DNA of 64,000 nucleotides from an uncultured cyanobacterium (lineage in GTDB: Bacteria; Cyanobacteriota; Cyanobacteriia; PCC-6307; Cyanobiaceae), in contig CAIOCZ010000040.1 in the NCBI GenBank assembly GCA_903856805.1, forward strand, positions 1-64,000, read 5' to 3'. Both the position numbers and the translations under genes were made by a program. The notes under the pieces are model-generated. The model searched no databases and had not been told where the DNA came from. It saw only the letters and a program-made list of their open reading frames with translations. Shown here piece after piece: positions 40,600 through 53,293 of this stretch; position 1 is the first letter of the stretch; the number at the start of each line of letters is the position of its first letter.

Positions 40600-42234
40600 C
40601 TAAGGCCATGGCGGCAGCGTGCTGGGTTCTCCGTCACGCACGGCGTGATAACCCGGAGAGAGGATTTCCACCTTGGCCTCGGCAAAACGGTCCTGAATGG
40701 CCCCCAGCAGCTCGGAAAGGGTCTCTCGATACAGGCCCGCGTTCACCACAAAGGCATTGAGTTCATAGCTGATGTTGAAATCGTTCAGCGCGGTTTGCAG
40801 GACATAGGGTTCCGGCTGGGCGGCGATGGCGGGGAGGCCCCGGGCGGCGGCGAGCAACAGGGCATGCACTTGGCGCCAAGGAACGTCGTAGCCGATGGTG
40901 ACCGTGGTGGCCACCGCCACGGGCCGTGCGATTTCGCGGGTCGAGAAGGAGAAATTGACGATGGAGGTGGCGATCACGGTGGCATTCGGAATGCTCACCA
41001 GTTCGTTGCGGGGGGTCTGGATCCGGGTGACCAACAGGGCCCGGTCCTGCACCACCCCCACCACCCCGCCGATCTCCACCCGATCGCCTTCCTGGAAAGC
41101 TCGGGTGTAGATCAACATCAGGCCGCTGATCACGTTGGTGGCCACGGCACTGGATCCGAGGGCCGCCAGCACCCCCACCAACAGGCCAGCCCCCTGGAAG
41201 ACCTTGCTGTTCGACCCGGGCACGTAGGGGAACGCAATCACCAGGCCGGCCAGCAGAATGACTCCGGCCAGCAGTCGACGGGTGGGCATGGCCCACTCCG
41301 GATAGAAGCCGGGGATCTGCAACCGACCCCGTTCCAGCGCCCGGAACCAGGCATTGCTGGCCCGGATCACCTGGCTGGTGATCGCCAGGATCAGGACAAT
41401 GCTCAGCAGGTTGGGGATGGCGTTCAGGCCGGCCTCGCCCCCCCGCACCAGCACACTTCGAATTTGGGCCCGCAGGCCTTCGGCGATCACCTGGGTGGGG
41501 GGGAAGAATCCCAACAGCAGGGGGATCAGCAGGTAGCTGACCATCGCCAGCAGGGCCCCATTCAGCAGCTGCCGTCCCAGTTGCAGGCCCTGGCGCACCT
41601 GCTCCTCATCCAACACCCGGGCGCCGGCGACGCGCCATCCCGCCACCCGAGGCGGGCTGTCCGACCGGGCGAGCCAGCGGCGCAGCCGGCCATTGAGCGC
41701 CAGTTGCCACCGCAGCCAGAGCAGATACAGCAGCAGCACCAGCAGAGCCAGGGCCGTCCCCCGCAGCCAGGCGGAGAGGCGGTGAGTGCTGCGGTACTGG
41801 CGAATGGCGTCGCGGAGTTGGTCGCGATAGAGCCCGGCCAGGGCGGGCCGCGATTGGCCGAAGGCGGAGGCGACCCTGTCGTCCACCACCAGGCGTGGCA
41901 GGAACGTGCCATCGGCCTCCTGCACCCCCACCACCGAGTAGGGCGGGTCGTCCCGCACCACCAGTTGCTCGGGGGCCAGGCGATGATCCTCGGCCATCCG
42001 CTTCAACTCCACCGAGGCCCGCTGGGCCAGCCCGGCTGGCGTCCGGCCACCGACAATGGCCCGCAGCTCAAGCACTGGGCGCCCCTCCAGGGTCACCCAG
42101 GCCGGCGCCCCGGCGACGGCCACCGGCCCCCCCAAGAGCAGGGCCAACAGCAGGGCCAGAGCCGGCAGGGCTGGAGCACCCCAGCGCCGGCTGATTCCCG
42201 GACCGGTGCTTGCTGTCATGGGGTTCAGGATCAA
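40600..42234 (-). CDS. MscS-family mechanosensitive channel with extended N-terminus
   Basis: GLLVGVLAALGSSAVATNVISGLMLIYTRAFQEGDRVEIGGVVGVVQDRALLVTRIQTPRNELVSIPNA. Confidence 0.9.
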   Translation of the reverse strand: MILNPMTASTGPGISRRWGAPALPALALLLALLLGGPVAVAGAPAWVTLEGRPVLELRAIVGGRTPAGLAQRASVELKRMAEDHRLAPEQLVVRDDPPYSVVGVQEADGTFLPRLVVDDRVASAFGQSRPALAGLYRDQLRDAIRQYRSTHRLSAWLRGTALALLVLLLYLLWLRWQLALNGRLRRWLARSDSPPRVAGWRVAGARVLDEEQVRQGLQLGRQLLNGALLAMVSYLLIPLLLGFFPPTQVIAEGLRAQIRSVLVRGGEAGLNAIPNLLSIVLILAITSQVIRASNAWFRALERGRLQIPGFYPEWAMPTRRLLAGVILLAGLVIAFPYVPGSNSKVFQGAGLLVGVLAALGSSAVATNVISGLMLIYTRAFQEGDRVEIGGVVGVVQDRALLVTRIQTPRNELVSIPNATVIATSIVNFSFSTREIARPVAVATTVTIGYDVPWRQVHALLLAAARGLPAIAAQPEPYVLQTALNDFNISYELNAFVVNAGLYRETLSELLGAIQDRFAEAKVEILSPGYHAVRDGEPSTLPPWP

Positions 42235-42239
42235 GGGAT

Positions 42240-42959
42240 TCAGCCCTCGCCGCGGGCTCGTGCTGCCCGTTCCGCCAGCACAGCCTCGGCCACCAGCAGA
42301 TCAAAGCGGCTGGTGAGCTTGATGTTCGACGCCGGGGCCTCCAGCACCTGCACCGGCAACCCCAGCCGTTCCAACAGGGCAGCGTCATCGGTGACGCTCC
42401 AGCCCTCGGACGCGGCCCGCTGATGGGCGGCGCGCAGCTGGGCTACAGGAAAGCCCTGGGGGGTCTGGGCCGCCCAGAGCCCGCTGCGGTCGGGGGTGGC
42501 CAGGATCGTCCCCTCCCCATTCACTTGCTTGATGGTGTCGGTGACGGGGGTGGCGGCGATCAGGGCCTGACCGGCGGCCAGGGCCGCCGCACAGCGAGCC
42601 AGCAGGTCGGGCTCTACCAGGCAGCGGGCACCATCGTGGATCAAGACCCCCTCCGCCCCTGGCGGCAAGGCCGCCAGCCCCCGGCTGACCGACTCCTGCC
42701 GGGTGTCCCCCCCCAGAATCCAGGCCACCGGGGCGGCTAACCGCCGCTGGGAGGTGGCCGTGGCCGTCGCGACGATCGCCGCAATCGCCTCCCCATCCAC
42801 CGGTTGGCCGATGATGCCGATCCAGCCAATGGCCTCGCAGGCCAAGGCGGCCTCCAGGGTCCAGGCCAATACCGCCCGCCCGGCAACGGGAAGCAGCAAC
42901 TTATTGCCGTTGGCCCCCATGCGCCTGCCACTGCCGGCGGCGGCGATCAGCAAATGCAC
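42240..42959 (-). CDS. ispD: 2-C-methyl-D-erythritol 4-phosphate cytidylyltransferase
   Basis: [70 protein letters not shown]. Confidence 0.95.
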   Translation of the reverse strand: MHLLIAAAGSGRRMGANGNKLLLPVAGRAVLAWTLEAALACEAIGWIGIIGQPVDGEAIAAIVATATATSQRRLAAPVAWILGGDTRQESVSRGLAALPPGAEGVLIHDGARCLVEPDLLARCAAALAAGQALIAATPVTDTIKQVNGEGTILATPDRSGLWAAQTPQGFPVAQLRAAHQRAASEGWSVTDDAALLERLGLPVQVLEAPASNIKLTSRFDLLVAEAVLAERAARARGEG

Positions 42960-43104
42960 AAGCCACTCCCTTCCCTAGGCGGGAAAATCCGGATCTGATC
43001 CATACAATCAGGCCACGCGCAGGCCATCGCGCCTGTCTGCTTGGCGGTCAAGGCCCCGGTGCGCCAGGTCCACCGTCAGTCCGCCTCTCTCCGTCCCCAG
43101 TCCG

Positions 43105-43950
43105 ATGCGCGCACTGTTCCTGATTCCGGGCGATGGCGACAGCCAATTGCGGGCATTGCCGGCGGTCGCCGCCACGGCTGACCAGCTCCACTTCCAGATT
43201 CAGGTGGCCTGCTCGCCTGCCTCCGCGGGGATCTGGCCGTTGCTCCCCGCCGTCGAAAAGGTGATCCCTTTCCCCTTCGGATCGGCCACCATGGCGGACT
43301 GGGCCAACCTGCTTGGCTCGGTGCGGGAGCCGGATTTTCAGGCCTGCATCAACTTGGCCAGCGGCCGTCAGGTGGATCTGATGCTGTCCATGAGTCATAT
43401 CCCAGCCCGCATCGCCGCCGGGGGCTTTTCCGCCACCCAGACCGTGACCCCCTCCGGCGGTTGGCCCAGTCAGGCCCTCGCCGCCTACCTGCTGCCGATC
43501 GGGGTGCGCCTCGATGCGGGGGCCTACCGATTGCCCTTGGCGGCCAACGACCTGGCGGGGGCAACCGCAGCCCTCCCCGCAGGTGATGGGCCGATGGTGC
43601 TGTTGGCCAGGGGCGATGGGAGCAACGATTGGCCCGCGGACCGTTGGCAGGATCTCCCCCAACGGCTCCGCACCAGCGTGCCCGGGGTGCGGAGCCTGGA
43701 CGTGGCTCCGAGTCACACCACCGCAGCGGCCGTACGGGAGCGGGCCTCCCTTGTGGCCGTGAGTGATGTGGTGCTGGCCAGTGACCCCATGACGATCGAG
43801 CTGGCCCTGCTCTGTGGGGTGCCTGTGGTGGCCCTAGGTCGCTCTGCCCAGAGCCTGCCCCAGCGCTCGGGAGTCCAAGGAATGGACGCTTCCCCAGGGC
43901 TGGGGGCCATCGCCATGGACGACGTGCTCCGGGCCCTTGGCTTGGGCTGA
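43105..43950 (+). CDS. Glycosyltransferase family 9-like protein
   Basis: Two-Rossmann heptosyltransferase-like sequence (FLIPGDGDSQLRALPAV..., VAVSDVVLASDPMTIELALLCGVPVVALG). Confidence 0.75.
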   Translation: MRALFLIPGDGDSQLRALPAVAATADQLHFQIQVACSPASAGIWPLLPAVEKVIPFPFGSATMADWANLLGSVREPDFQACINLASGRQVDLMLSMSHIPARIAAGGFSATQTVTPSGGWPSQALAAYLLPIGVRLDAGAYRLPLAANDLAGATAALPAGDGPMVLLARGDGSNDWPADRWQDLPQRLRTSVPGVRSLDVAPSHTTAAAVRERASLVAVSDVVLASDPMTIELALLCGVPVVALGRSAQSLPQRSGVQGMDASPGLGAIAMDDVLRALGLG

Positions 43951-43981
43951 CCCCTTGGGCGGGACCTGGGGAAGTAGGGCG

Positions 43982-45091
43982 GTGCTGAGGCTGAATTCGT
44001 TGCGCTGGCGCCGCCGGCGCCCACCGATGCGATCGCGACGGGGCTGGCCCAGCCCCCTGATTGCCTTGGCGCTGCTGGTGAACCTGGCCGCTACGGGCTA
44101 TCGAATCACCGAAGGTTGGGACTGGGGGGATTGCTATTGGATGGTGGCGATCACCATCAGCACCATCGGCTACGGCGAGGTCTATCCCCTCAGTCACGCG
44201 GGGCGGTGGATCACTGTGTTTGTGGTGGTGGGGGGCTTGGTCGTGGTCCAGCTCACCATTCAGAGTTTGCTTGGGCTCTCGGAGTCGGGCTATTTTCGGC
44301 GCCTGGGCGAGCGCCGTTTCCGTCACTGGCTGCGTCGCATGAACAATCACGTCATTCTCTGCGGCTATGGCCGCATTGGTCGGGAGATCGCCGAACAGCT
44401 GGCGCGTGAACACGTGCCGATGCTGGTGGTGGAGATGGACCCGGAGCGGCGCCAGGCCGCCGAAGAGCGGGGATTGCCGGTGATGCTGGCCGATGCGACC
44501 CTCGACGAAACCCTTCTGGAAGCAGGAATTCACCGTTGCCGCAGCCTGGTGGCGACCCTTCCCAGCAACGCCGCCAACCTGTACGTGGTGCTCAGTGCCC
44601 GGGGACTGGCCCCGCACTGCCGCCTGATTGCCCGTTCGGACAGTGAGGAAGCGGAACGGAAGCTGCGCCTGGCCGGTGCCAACCAGGTGGTGAGTCCCTA
44701 TGTGGCGGGTGGAAGGACCATGGCGGCCACCGCCCTGCGCCCCCTGGCGGTGACCTTCATGGACCTGCTGGCGGGGTCCGACTGCGAAGTGGAGGAATTC
44801 CAGCTGAGCAGCGACCCCGTGGCTCTCGGGGACATCAACGGCGCCAGCTTGGCGGATCTGCAGTTGGGACGCCGCAGCGGAGCGATGGTGCTGGCGGTGC
44901 GGAACCCTGAGCCAGCCCTGATGAATCCCTATCGCAGCGAGGGCGTTCAGACCTTGGTCGCCAATCCGGGGGGGCACGTACGGCTGGGGCCAGGCCAGCT
45001 CCTGGTTGTGATGGGAAGCAAGGATCAGTTGGCTCGGTTTTCCGTGCTTCTCGGCCCTGCCCTGATGACCGTGGACGTGATGACCTCCTGA
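43982..45091 (+). CDS. Potassium channel family protein with TrkA-N/TrkA-C (RCK) domains
   Basis: Pore ITISTIGYGEVYPLS; NHVILCGYGRIGREIAEQLA. Exact start uncertain (43937, 43982 or 44027). Confidence 0.9.
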   Translation: MLRLNSLRWRRRRPPMRSRRGWPSPLIALALLVNLAATGYRITEGWDWGDCYWMVAITISTIGYGEVYPLSHAGRWITVFVVVGGLVVVQLTIQSLLGLSESGYFRRLGERRFRHWLRRMNNHVILCGYGRIGREIAEQLAREHVPMLVVEMDPERRQAAEERGLPVMLADATLDETLLEAGIHRCRSLVATLPSNAANLYVVLSARGLAPHCRLIARSDSEEAERKLRLAGANQVVSPYVAGGRTMAATALRPLAVTFMDLLAGSDCEVEEFQLSSDPVALGDINGASLADLQLGRRSGAMVLAVRNPEPALMNPYRSEGVQTLVANPGGHVRLGPGQLLVVMGSKDQLARFSVLLGPALMTVDVMTS

Positions 45092-45167
45092 AGGGGCAAC
45101 GCCAACGGGTGGGGCCATACGATCGCCGGCGATCGACCCTGATGGGTCAGCCTGTCTCCCCCCTCCG

Positions 45168-45941
45168 ATGTCCAGCGCCCCTGCCTTTGCCGCTCCGCCT
45201 GCCAGCCTGCTGGGTCAGGTGGCCCTGGTGACCGGCGCCAGCCGCGGTATCGGCCGGGCCGTCGCCCTGGCGCTGGCGGCCAGCGGCGCCACGGTTGTCA
45301 TCAATTACAGCAGCTCGGAGGCGGCGGCGGCAGAGCTGGTCGCGTTCATCGAAACCGCCGGGGGCAAGGCCTGGGCCCACCGCGCCAACGTGGGCGAGGA
45401 GGCCGAGGTGGAGGCGATGGTGAAGGCGGTGCTGGATCGGGAAGGCCGCCTCGATGTGCTGGTGAACAACGCCGGCATTACCCGAGACGGCTTGCTGATG
45501 CGGATGAAAACCGCCGATTGGCAGAGCGTGATCGACCTGAATCTGACCGGGGTCTTCCTTTGTACCCGTGCCGTGAGCCGGACGATGCTCAAGGCCCGCA
45601 GCGGTCGGATCATCAACATCACCTCGGTGGTGGCCCTGATGGGCAACCCTGGCCAGGCCAACTACAGCGCCGCCAAGGCGGGGGTTCTCGGGCTCACCCG
45701 CAGCACCGCCGCTGAATTCGCCAGCCGGGGCGTCACCGTGAACGCGGTGGCTCCCGGCTTTATCGCCACCGACATGACCAGGGATCTCGCCACTGAAACC
45801 ATCCTCAAGGGAATCCCCCTCGGACGCATGGGCCAGCCGGAGGAAGTGGCCGGTGTGGTGCGGTTCCTTGCCGCTGACCCCGCCGCTGCCTACCTGACCG
45901 GCCAGGTCCTGCAGGTGGATGGGGGCATGGTGATGCGCTGA
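45168..45941 (+). CDS. fabG: 3-oxoacyl-[ACP] reductase
   Basis: VALVTGASRGIGRAVALALAASGA, VNNAGITRDGLLMRMK, YSAAKAGVLGLTRS. Confidence 0.95.
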   Translation: MSSAPAFAAPPASLLGQVALVTGASRGIGRAVALALAASGATVVINYSSSEAAAAELVAFIETAGGKAWAHRANVGEEAEVEAMVKAVLDREGRLDVLVNNAGITRDGLLMRMKTADWQSVIDLNLTGVFLCTRAVSRTMLKARSGRIINITSVVALMGNPGQANYSAAKAGVLGLTRSTAAEFASRGVTVNAVAPGFIATDMTRDLATETILKGIPLGRMGQPEEVAGVVRFLAADPAAAYLTGQVLQVDGGMVMR

Positions 45942-45951
45942 GCCCTTGGGC

Positions 45952-46224
45952 TCATTCGCTGCTGGGCAGGGGCTGACCCAGATCGTCCCTCAGGCGCCGG
46001 ATCCGTTGCAGTAAGCGCAAGCGGCGACCACGGGCGGTAAAGGTGAGGACGAGGCGGATCGGCACATAGACCAACGCCATGGCTACGCCCAAGGCGGCAA
46101 CGGTCAGGAAGACCAGCCCGTCGGCTTTGGTGACGGGGGCCAAGGCCGAGTCGCCCACGCTGGCGGCGGCGGTGGCTGCCGCACTGGCGGCCAGGGTGAT
46201 GGTCTGCTCCAGGGTCTCCTCCAT
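45952..46224 (-). CDS. Conserved hypothetical membrane protein
   Basis: Single TM DGLVFLTVAALGVAMALVYVPIRLV; convergent with fabG. Confidence 0.6.
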   Translation of the reverse strand: MEETLEQTITLAASAAATAAASVGDSALAPVTKADGLVFLTVAALGVAMALVYVPIRLVLTFTARGRRLRLLQRIRRLRDDLGQPLPSSE

Positions 46225-46287
46225 GTCCGGAGGCTACCGACGCCCTTCCTGTCCTGCCGAATCCGGGGCCTCGGTGGGCTGTTTTGA

Positions 46288-48036
<1,749 letters not shown>

Positions 48037-48042
48037 TCCCGT

Positions 48043-48258
48043 TCAAAGGGTGCGAATCAGCTGGGCATGAAGGCGGCAGACGGGGATAGCCTGCCGCGGT
48101 GGGTTGTTGCAGAGCTTGCCTAGCTCCCGGTTCAGCGCCTCCAGTTGCCCAATGTTCTGAAAGCTGATTGGCACCATCAAGAAGACAAGTCCGAACAGGG
48201 CAGCTCCCCTTTGGGGGAGCGGGATTGCCAGGCGTTGGTCCTGTTCCATGGGCAACAT
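48043..48258 (-). CDS. Small conserved hypothetical protein
   Basis: MLPMEQDQRLAIPLPQRGAALFGLVFLMVPISFQNIGQLEALNRELGKL; internal start of the 48399 ORF. Confidence 0.55.
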   Translation of the reverse strand: MLPMEQDQRLAIPLPQRGAALFGLVFLMVPISFQNIGQLEALNRELGKLCNNPPRQAIPVCRLHAQLIRTL

Positions 48259-48340
48259 TTTTAAACCTCCTTCGCGGTGTTTCTGGGCAAGGTTCAACCG
48301 CTCGCTGCCAGCGCAACGACAACCATTCTTGAGAACCCCT

Positions 48341-49069
48341 TCAAGGAAGGAGAACCACCGCCTCAGGCCGATTGGAGCCAGCGGCCATGGTGCGTACATA
48401 GGCCGCCACCTGGAGATCCACTCCCGTGATCGCTGTTCCTACCACCACGGCATCGGCACCATGGGTCAGGGCTCTCGCCGCCTGATCCCCTGAGGCGATG
48501 CCCCCCTCGCAGATCAGCAGGTTGCTGGGGGGTAACTGGGCCCGCAGCGGGGGCAGCAAGTCCCACCCGGGCGGGTGCAAGCCAGCGGTGGCTTCGGTGT
48601 AGCCGTAGAGGGTGGTTCCAATCCAGTCGCAGCCCAAGGCAGCCGCGCGCAACCCGTGCTCCACGCTGTCCACATCCGCCATCAGCGGGGCCCCTAACTC
48701 CTCGCGGCAGCGGCGGATCAGGCTGTCCAGGTCGTGCTGGCCGGGTCTGGGCCGATCGGTTCCATCCAGGGCCACCACATCGGCGCCGGCGGCCCAGACC
48801 GCTCGGACCTCCTCCCAGCTTGGCGTGATGTACACGGCACTGTTCGGATACTGGCGCTTCCACAACCCCACAATCAGTGCCTCCGGGCAACGTCGGCGCA
48901 CCGCGCCGATGTGCTCCGGGCTCTCCAGGCGAACGCCAACCGCCCCATTGCGCAGGCTGGCTTCCGCCATCGCCGCAATCACGTCGGGATTCCGTAGAGG
49001 CGATCCTTCTGGGGCCTGAACAGACACGATCAGGCCCCCCGCAAGGTGGTGGGCAGCAAGGGAGACCAT
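48341..49069 (-). CDS. nanE: N-acetylmannosamine-6-phosphate 2-epimerase
   Basis: GGLIVSVQAPEGSPLRNPDVIAAMAEASLRNGAVGVRLE, GTTLYGYT, ICEGGIASGDQAARAL. Confidence 0.93.
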   Translation of the reverse strand: MVSLAAHHLAGGLIVSVQAPEGSPLRNPDVIAAMAEASLRNGAVGVRLESPEHIGAVRRRCPEALIVGLWKRQYPNSAVYITPSWEEVRAVWAAGADVVALDGTDRPRPGQHDLDSLIRRCREELGAPLMADVDSVEHGLRAAALGCDWIGTTLYGYTEATAGLHPPGWDLLPPLRAQLPPSNLLICEGGIASGDQAARALTHGADAVVVGTAITGVDLQVAAYVRTMAAGSNRPEAVVLLP

Positions 49070-49153
49070 CTCAGCAAGCCTCGGTTGGATGGGGAAGCGC
49101 GGTGACGGAGTCGCGGGGGCGACAGGGCATGCTCAGGGTCACTGGGGGGGACG

Positions 49154-50035
49154 TCAGGAGAGCTTGCGGTTCAGCAGCGGGCGGATCGCCAGGAACAGGC
49201 CGAACGCCAACACCGTCAGAATCAACAGACAGGTCGCAGCGTTGAGGCTGCCATAGGGGGCGACGAGAACCACCGTTGACCATTGGAAAGGACCGGCGTA
49301 GGCGGCGCGAATCGGTTCAATCGCGAAGGTGAGGGGATTGAGGGCCGCCAGCCAGCCCAGCCAGCCGGGCATGAAGCTGATCGGTGCCAAGGCGGTGCTG
49401 GCGAACAACAAGGGCAGGTTGGCCACGAAGATCACCGCAATCAACTCGATGTGCCCCGGTAGGGCAAACGCCAAACCAAGGCTCAGGGCCGTGAAGGCAA
49501 ACACCAGCAACAACAGAGTGATCAGTACCACCAGCAGACCCGAGGCCCCGGGCCAGCCGTAGCCCAACAGGGCGGCAGCGCCCATGATCGCCAAAGACTG
49601 CACCAGGCTTAGGGCCGTGATGTAAATCACGGAGGCCAGCACGATCGAGCTGCGGGCCCGTAAAGGCGCCACCAGCAGCCGGTTGAGGAATCCGAATTCC
49701 CGATCGAACATCAGCGGCAGTCCGGCGTTGAGGGCCGCACTGAAGGCGGTGAACACAATCACCCCCGCCCCCAGGAAGCGTCCATAGCTGCCGCCACCGG
49801 GCAGGAGCCCAGGCGGAGCCTTGGCAAATAGGGCCCCGAACAAGACCAACCAGATCAACGGTTGCAGAACTCCCGCCACCAGGGTGGAGGGACGGCGGAG
49901 CAGCTGCACGAACAGGCGACGGCTGAGGGCAAGCGTCTCCTGGGTCACCTCCGCCAGGGGAGAGGGCTCGCTGTGGCTCTGGGGCCGGGGGGCGATGGTC
50001 GGGGTGGGGGTGCTTGGTGGGGTGGCGGTGGTCAT
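49154..50035 (-). CDS. ABC-2 type transporter permease
   Basis: RRPSTLVAGVLQPLIWLVLFGALF...EFGFLNRLLVAPLRARSSIVLA. Confidence 0.92.
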   Translation of the reverse strand: MTTATPPSTPTPTIAPRPQSHSEPSPLAEVTQETLALSRRLFVQLLRRPSTLVAGVLQPLIWLVLFGALFAKAPPGLLPGGGSYGRFLGAGVIVFTAFSAALNAGLPLMFDREFGFLNRLLVAPLRARSSIVLASVIYITALSLVQSLAIMGAAALLGYGWPGASGLLVVLITLLLLVFAFTALSLGLAFALPGHIELIAVIFVANLPLLFASTALAPISFMPGWLGWLAALNPLTFAIEPIRAAYAGPFQWSTVVLVAPYGSLNAATCLLILTVLAFGLFLAIRPLLNRKLS

Positions 50036-50081
50036 CGGGGAGGGGGAAAGGCGGGGCAGGATCCGCGGACGGCCTCGGCTG

Positions 50082-51107
50082 TCATCGCATCGATTGCTTG
50101 CGCTCCGCTTTGGCATCACGGCTGCCGGCGACGGCCAGCTCCGCATCCATCAGCGTGCGACCGGTGGCCTGCAAATAAACATCATCAAGGCTGGGCTTGC
50201 TCTGGGCCAGGGCGAACACCGGCAGATCGGCCGCGGCGAGCTGCTGCCGCAACCGTTCCACCACCGCGTCATGTTCGATCACCAGATTCAGGGAATACCC
50301 CTGGGAACGGTTGACCACCACTTGGCGCACTCCTTGGCAGGACTGCAGCAGCTCCCGCACCCGATCAGCTTCCTGTTCGTCGCTGAATTCCCGCACCCGT
50401 AGGGTCACCCGATCTCCCCCTAAGGCGGCCTTGAGTTCGTTGGGAGTGCCCTCGGCGATCACTCGCCCCGCCTCAATGATCGCCAGGCGATCGGCCAGCG
50501 CATCCACTTCTTCGAGATAGTGGCTGCTCAGCAGCACCGTGGTGCCTTGCTCACGCAACTGGCGCAGCACCTGCCAGATCGCGGCCCGGCTCTCGATATC
50601 CAGGCCCACGGTGGGCTCATCCAGCACCAGCACCCTGGGGCGGTGGAGCAGGCCGGAGGCCAGGTCCAGTCGACGGCGCATGCCACCGGAGTAGGTGCCG
50701 CAGCGTCGATCGACCCAGTCGGCCATGCCTAGCAGGCCGACCAGCTCGCCGATGCGAGCATCCCGATCGGCACGGGGGAGGTGGTAAAGGTCGCCCTGGA
50801 GCTGCAGGAGCTCGCGGCCGGTAAGGATTTTGTCAATCGCCACCTCCTGGGCCACATAGCCCAGCTGACGTCGCGCACTGCGCGGGTCGGCAAGGGCGTC
50901 CACACCCGCCACGAGCACGGTTCCGGAATCGGGGGCCAGCAGGGTGGCAAGAATGCGCAGAGTCGTGGTCTTTCCAGCCCCGTTCGGACCGAGCAGGCCG
51001 TAGAGGCATCCCTGGGGAATGCTGAGGCTGAGGTCATTGAGGGCCTGCACCGCAGGGGCCTTACGGCCGCCGCCATAGCTCTTCCGCAGCTTCTGGAGTT
51101 CGATCAA
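50082..51107 (-). CDS. ABC transporter ATP-binding protein (DrrA-like)
   Basis: LLGPNGAGKTTTLRILATLL, YSGGMRRRLDLASGLLHRPRVLVLDEPTVGLD. Confidence 0.94.
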   Translation of the reverse strand: MIELQKLRKSYGGGRKAPAVQALNDLSLSIPQGCLYGLLGPNGAGKTTTLRILATLLAPDSGTVLVAGVDALADPRSARRQLGYVAQEVAIDKILTGRELLQLQGDLYHLPRADRDARIGELVGLLGMADWVDRRCGTYSGGMRRRLDLASGLLHRPRVLVLDEPTVGLDIESRAAIWQVLRQLREQGTTVLLSSHYLEEVDALADRLAIIEAGRVIAEGTPNELKAALGGDRVTLRVREFSDEQEADRVRELLQSCQGVRQVVVNRSQGYSLNLVIEHDAVVERLRQQLAAADLPVFALAQSKPSLDDVYLQATGRTLMDAELAVAGSRDAKAERKQSMR

Positions 51108-51143
51108 CCTGCGGGCACTCCCGATCGTTCAGCGTGAGTGAAT

Positions 51144-52178
51144 CTAGGCAGCGGCGGCGGGGGACAGCAGGGGGGGGAGGCCGTCCCCTGGGGTCAGGGC
51201 CAGCCAATCGATTCCAGAGGCCTGGGGCAGGCGGGCCAGCAGGAGCAGCAGGCAGATGCCAAAGAGATAGAAGATCGACCAGCGGAACAGATCGCGAGCC
51301 CGCTGGGGGGCCTCAGGCTGCTGCAACAGCTGATGGCTTAGCTGGAGCAGCCGTCCATTGAAGGGGAGCACCAGCAGGCCGTAGAGCCAGCCCCCACTGG
51401 GAAGTAGCCACGCCCCCAGGCCACTGACGGCCACGGTGATCAGGGCGTAGGTGTGGATGGCCCGGGCCGTGGTGACCACCCCCTTGACCACCGGCAGCAT
51501 CGGGATGCCGACGGATCGGTAGTCATCCTTTAGCAACAGGGCCAGGGCCCAGAAATGGGCGGGGGTCCAGACCATCACCAGGCTGAACAGCCACCAGCCC
51601 CCCCAGCCCAGATGGCCACTGGCTGCGGCAACCCCCACCAGGGGGGGGATGGCACCGGCCACTCCACCGATAACGATGTTCTGGCTGGTCCTGGGTTTGA
51701 GCAGGGCCGTGTAGAGCAGGACATAACTGCAGAGGCCAAACAGGGCCAGGGCCGCCGCCAGGCAATTCACCCCAACGACCAGGGTGACCACGGACACCGT
51801 CGTGAGGGCGATGGCCAAAGCGAAGGCCTGGCGTTGGACCAGGCGACCGGAGGGGAGGGCGCGGCGGCTGGTGCGCAGCATCCGGCCATCGAGCTCCTCC
51901 TCCCAGAGGCAATTGAGCACACCGGCGGCCGCGGCCGCTAGGGCCCCGCCCAGGAGGGTGCTGAACAGGCGCAGCGGACTCGGCGGCCATTCGGGCGTGA
52001 GGGCCATGCCGGCCAGGGTCGTGGCGAGCAGAAGCGGAATCAGCCGTGGTTTGGCCACTTCCAGCCAGGCCGGGAGCCGCACCGAGCGAGGCACGACCTC
52101 CGACCGTGGCGCCGAAGAGTCCTGAGAGGGGGCCAGGGCCGTGGCCCGTACTGCGGCGCTAACCATGAACAACCTCAA
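51144..52178 (-). CDS. ctaB: Protoheme IX farnesyltransferase (heme o synthase)
   Basis: [60 protein letters not shown]. Confidence 0.95.
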   Translation of the reverse strand: MRLFMVSAAVRATALAPSQDSSAPRSEVVPRSVRLPAWLEVAKPRLIPLLLATTLAGMALTPEWPPSPLRLFSTLLGGALAAAAAGVLNCLWEEELDGRMLRTSRRALPSGRLVQRQAFALAIALTTVSVVTLVVGVNCLAAALALFGLCSYVLLYTALLKPRTSQNIVIGGVAGAIPPLVGVAAASGHLGWGGWWLFSLVMVWTPAHFWALALLLKDDYRSVGIPMLPVVKGVVTTARAIHTYALITVAVSGLGAWLLPSGGWLYGLLVLPFNGRLLQLSHQLLQQPEAPQRARDLFRWSIFYLFGICLLLLLARLPQASGIDWLALTPGDGLPPLLSPAAAA

Positions 52179-53148
52179 GAAGGGGTGCTTGGACGGCAGG
52201 GGTTGGAGAGGGCAGGCTCAGGCCCCAGATGGCACCGATGACAGCCACCAGCAGGGCGGCCACCAACTGATGGGCGACGGTGGTCCCCGCCATGGTCAGC
52301 TGGCCGCGGAGGCTGAGCACCCCCAGGGCAACCTGGGTCGCAACCAGGAGGGCGGCGGTCAGGGCCAGACGTCGAGGCCGACGGCAGCCTTGGGGGAGCC
52401 GGAGCGCCGAGATGGCCAGCACCAGAACGCCGATGGTGGCGGGCCAGGCCCCCTGGAGGTGCCAGAGCAGCCAGCGGCAGCCAAGGCCGGAGGACAGACA
52501 GAGCGGGGCGGCCCAGCGGCTGGCCATCAGCCCCCCCAGCAGGCATTGCATAAGCACCGCCAGGCCACTGACCAGGGCAATCAGCGCCCACCAGCGGGGT
52601 AGGGGCACCTCCGCTGGATGGAGGCGCTGATGGATGGCGCTGACCCAACTCAACAGCAGCAGGGCGGTCAGCAGATGGGCCACCACGATCGGAGCGGCCA
52701 ACAGATGCAGGACGGTGAGGGCCCCCAGGCCGGCCTGGATCAGCACCAAAAGAAGGGCTAGAGCGGCGGCCCCGGGTAACCAGGCCGGGCCCTGATCGCG
52801 GCGCCAGACGCTTATCCCCAGCAGGGTCGCCAGGGCGAGCAGCACGACCAGGGCGTCCAGGCGATGGAACCACTCCAGAAAGACCTGGAGGTTCATCTGG
52901 CTGATCGGCAACACCCCTCCGTAACACAGGGGCCAGTCGGGACAGGCCAGGCCGGCTTGCATCACCCGCGTGGCCCCGCCGATGACCACCAAGGCCACCA
53001 AGGCCACCACCAAGTGGCCTGTCAGTCCCAGAAGGGCCGGAGGGGGAGGCATCGGGCCTGCTGGGGCTTTGATGCCAGCTGCCAGGTCCTTGGAGGTTGG
53101 CGTTGATTGGACAAACGTCATAAGCAACGTCGTGCCAAGGTTCCTCAA
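52159..53148 (-). CDS. ctaA: Heme A synthase (COX15/CtaA)
   Basis: [41 protein letters not shown]. Confidence 0.95.
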   Translation of the reverse strand: MRNLGTTLLMTFVQSTPTSKDLAAGIKAPAGPMPPPPALLGLTGHLVVALVALVVIGGATRVMQAGLACPDWPLCYGGVLPISQMNLQVFLEWFHRLDALVVLLALATLLGISVWRRDQGPAWLPGAAALALLLVLIQAGLGALTVLHLLAAPIVVAHLLTALLLLSWVSAIHQRLHPAEVPLPRWWALIALVSGLAVLMQCLLGGLMASRWAAPLCLSSGLGCRWLLWHLQGAWPATIGVLVLAISALRLPQGCRRPRRLALTAALLVATQVALGVLSLRGQLTMAGTTVAHQLVAALLVAVIGAIWGLSLPSPTPAVQAPLLEVVHG

Positions 53149-53293
53149 GTTAGCGATTTTGTACAGATGGGCGATCCCTCACAATTGGCTGTGACGGGTC
53201 GAGTCGTCTCGTTGGATCAAATCGCGCAATGTTGTCGCATCGTCATGGTGCCGCGCATCGGCAGGCCGGCGCCGATAAACTGCGGTACCAACT

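Noticed and set aside
40552-42423. 623-aa plus-strand ORF
   Set aside because: Antisense to the clear MscS gene (40600-42234). Low-complexity Q/G/H/P-rich translation typical of GC-rich antisense frames.
43349-45118. 589-aa minus-strand ORF
   Set aside because: Antisense to the glycosyltransferase and K+ channel genes, both with family motifs.
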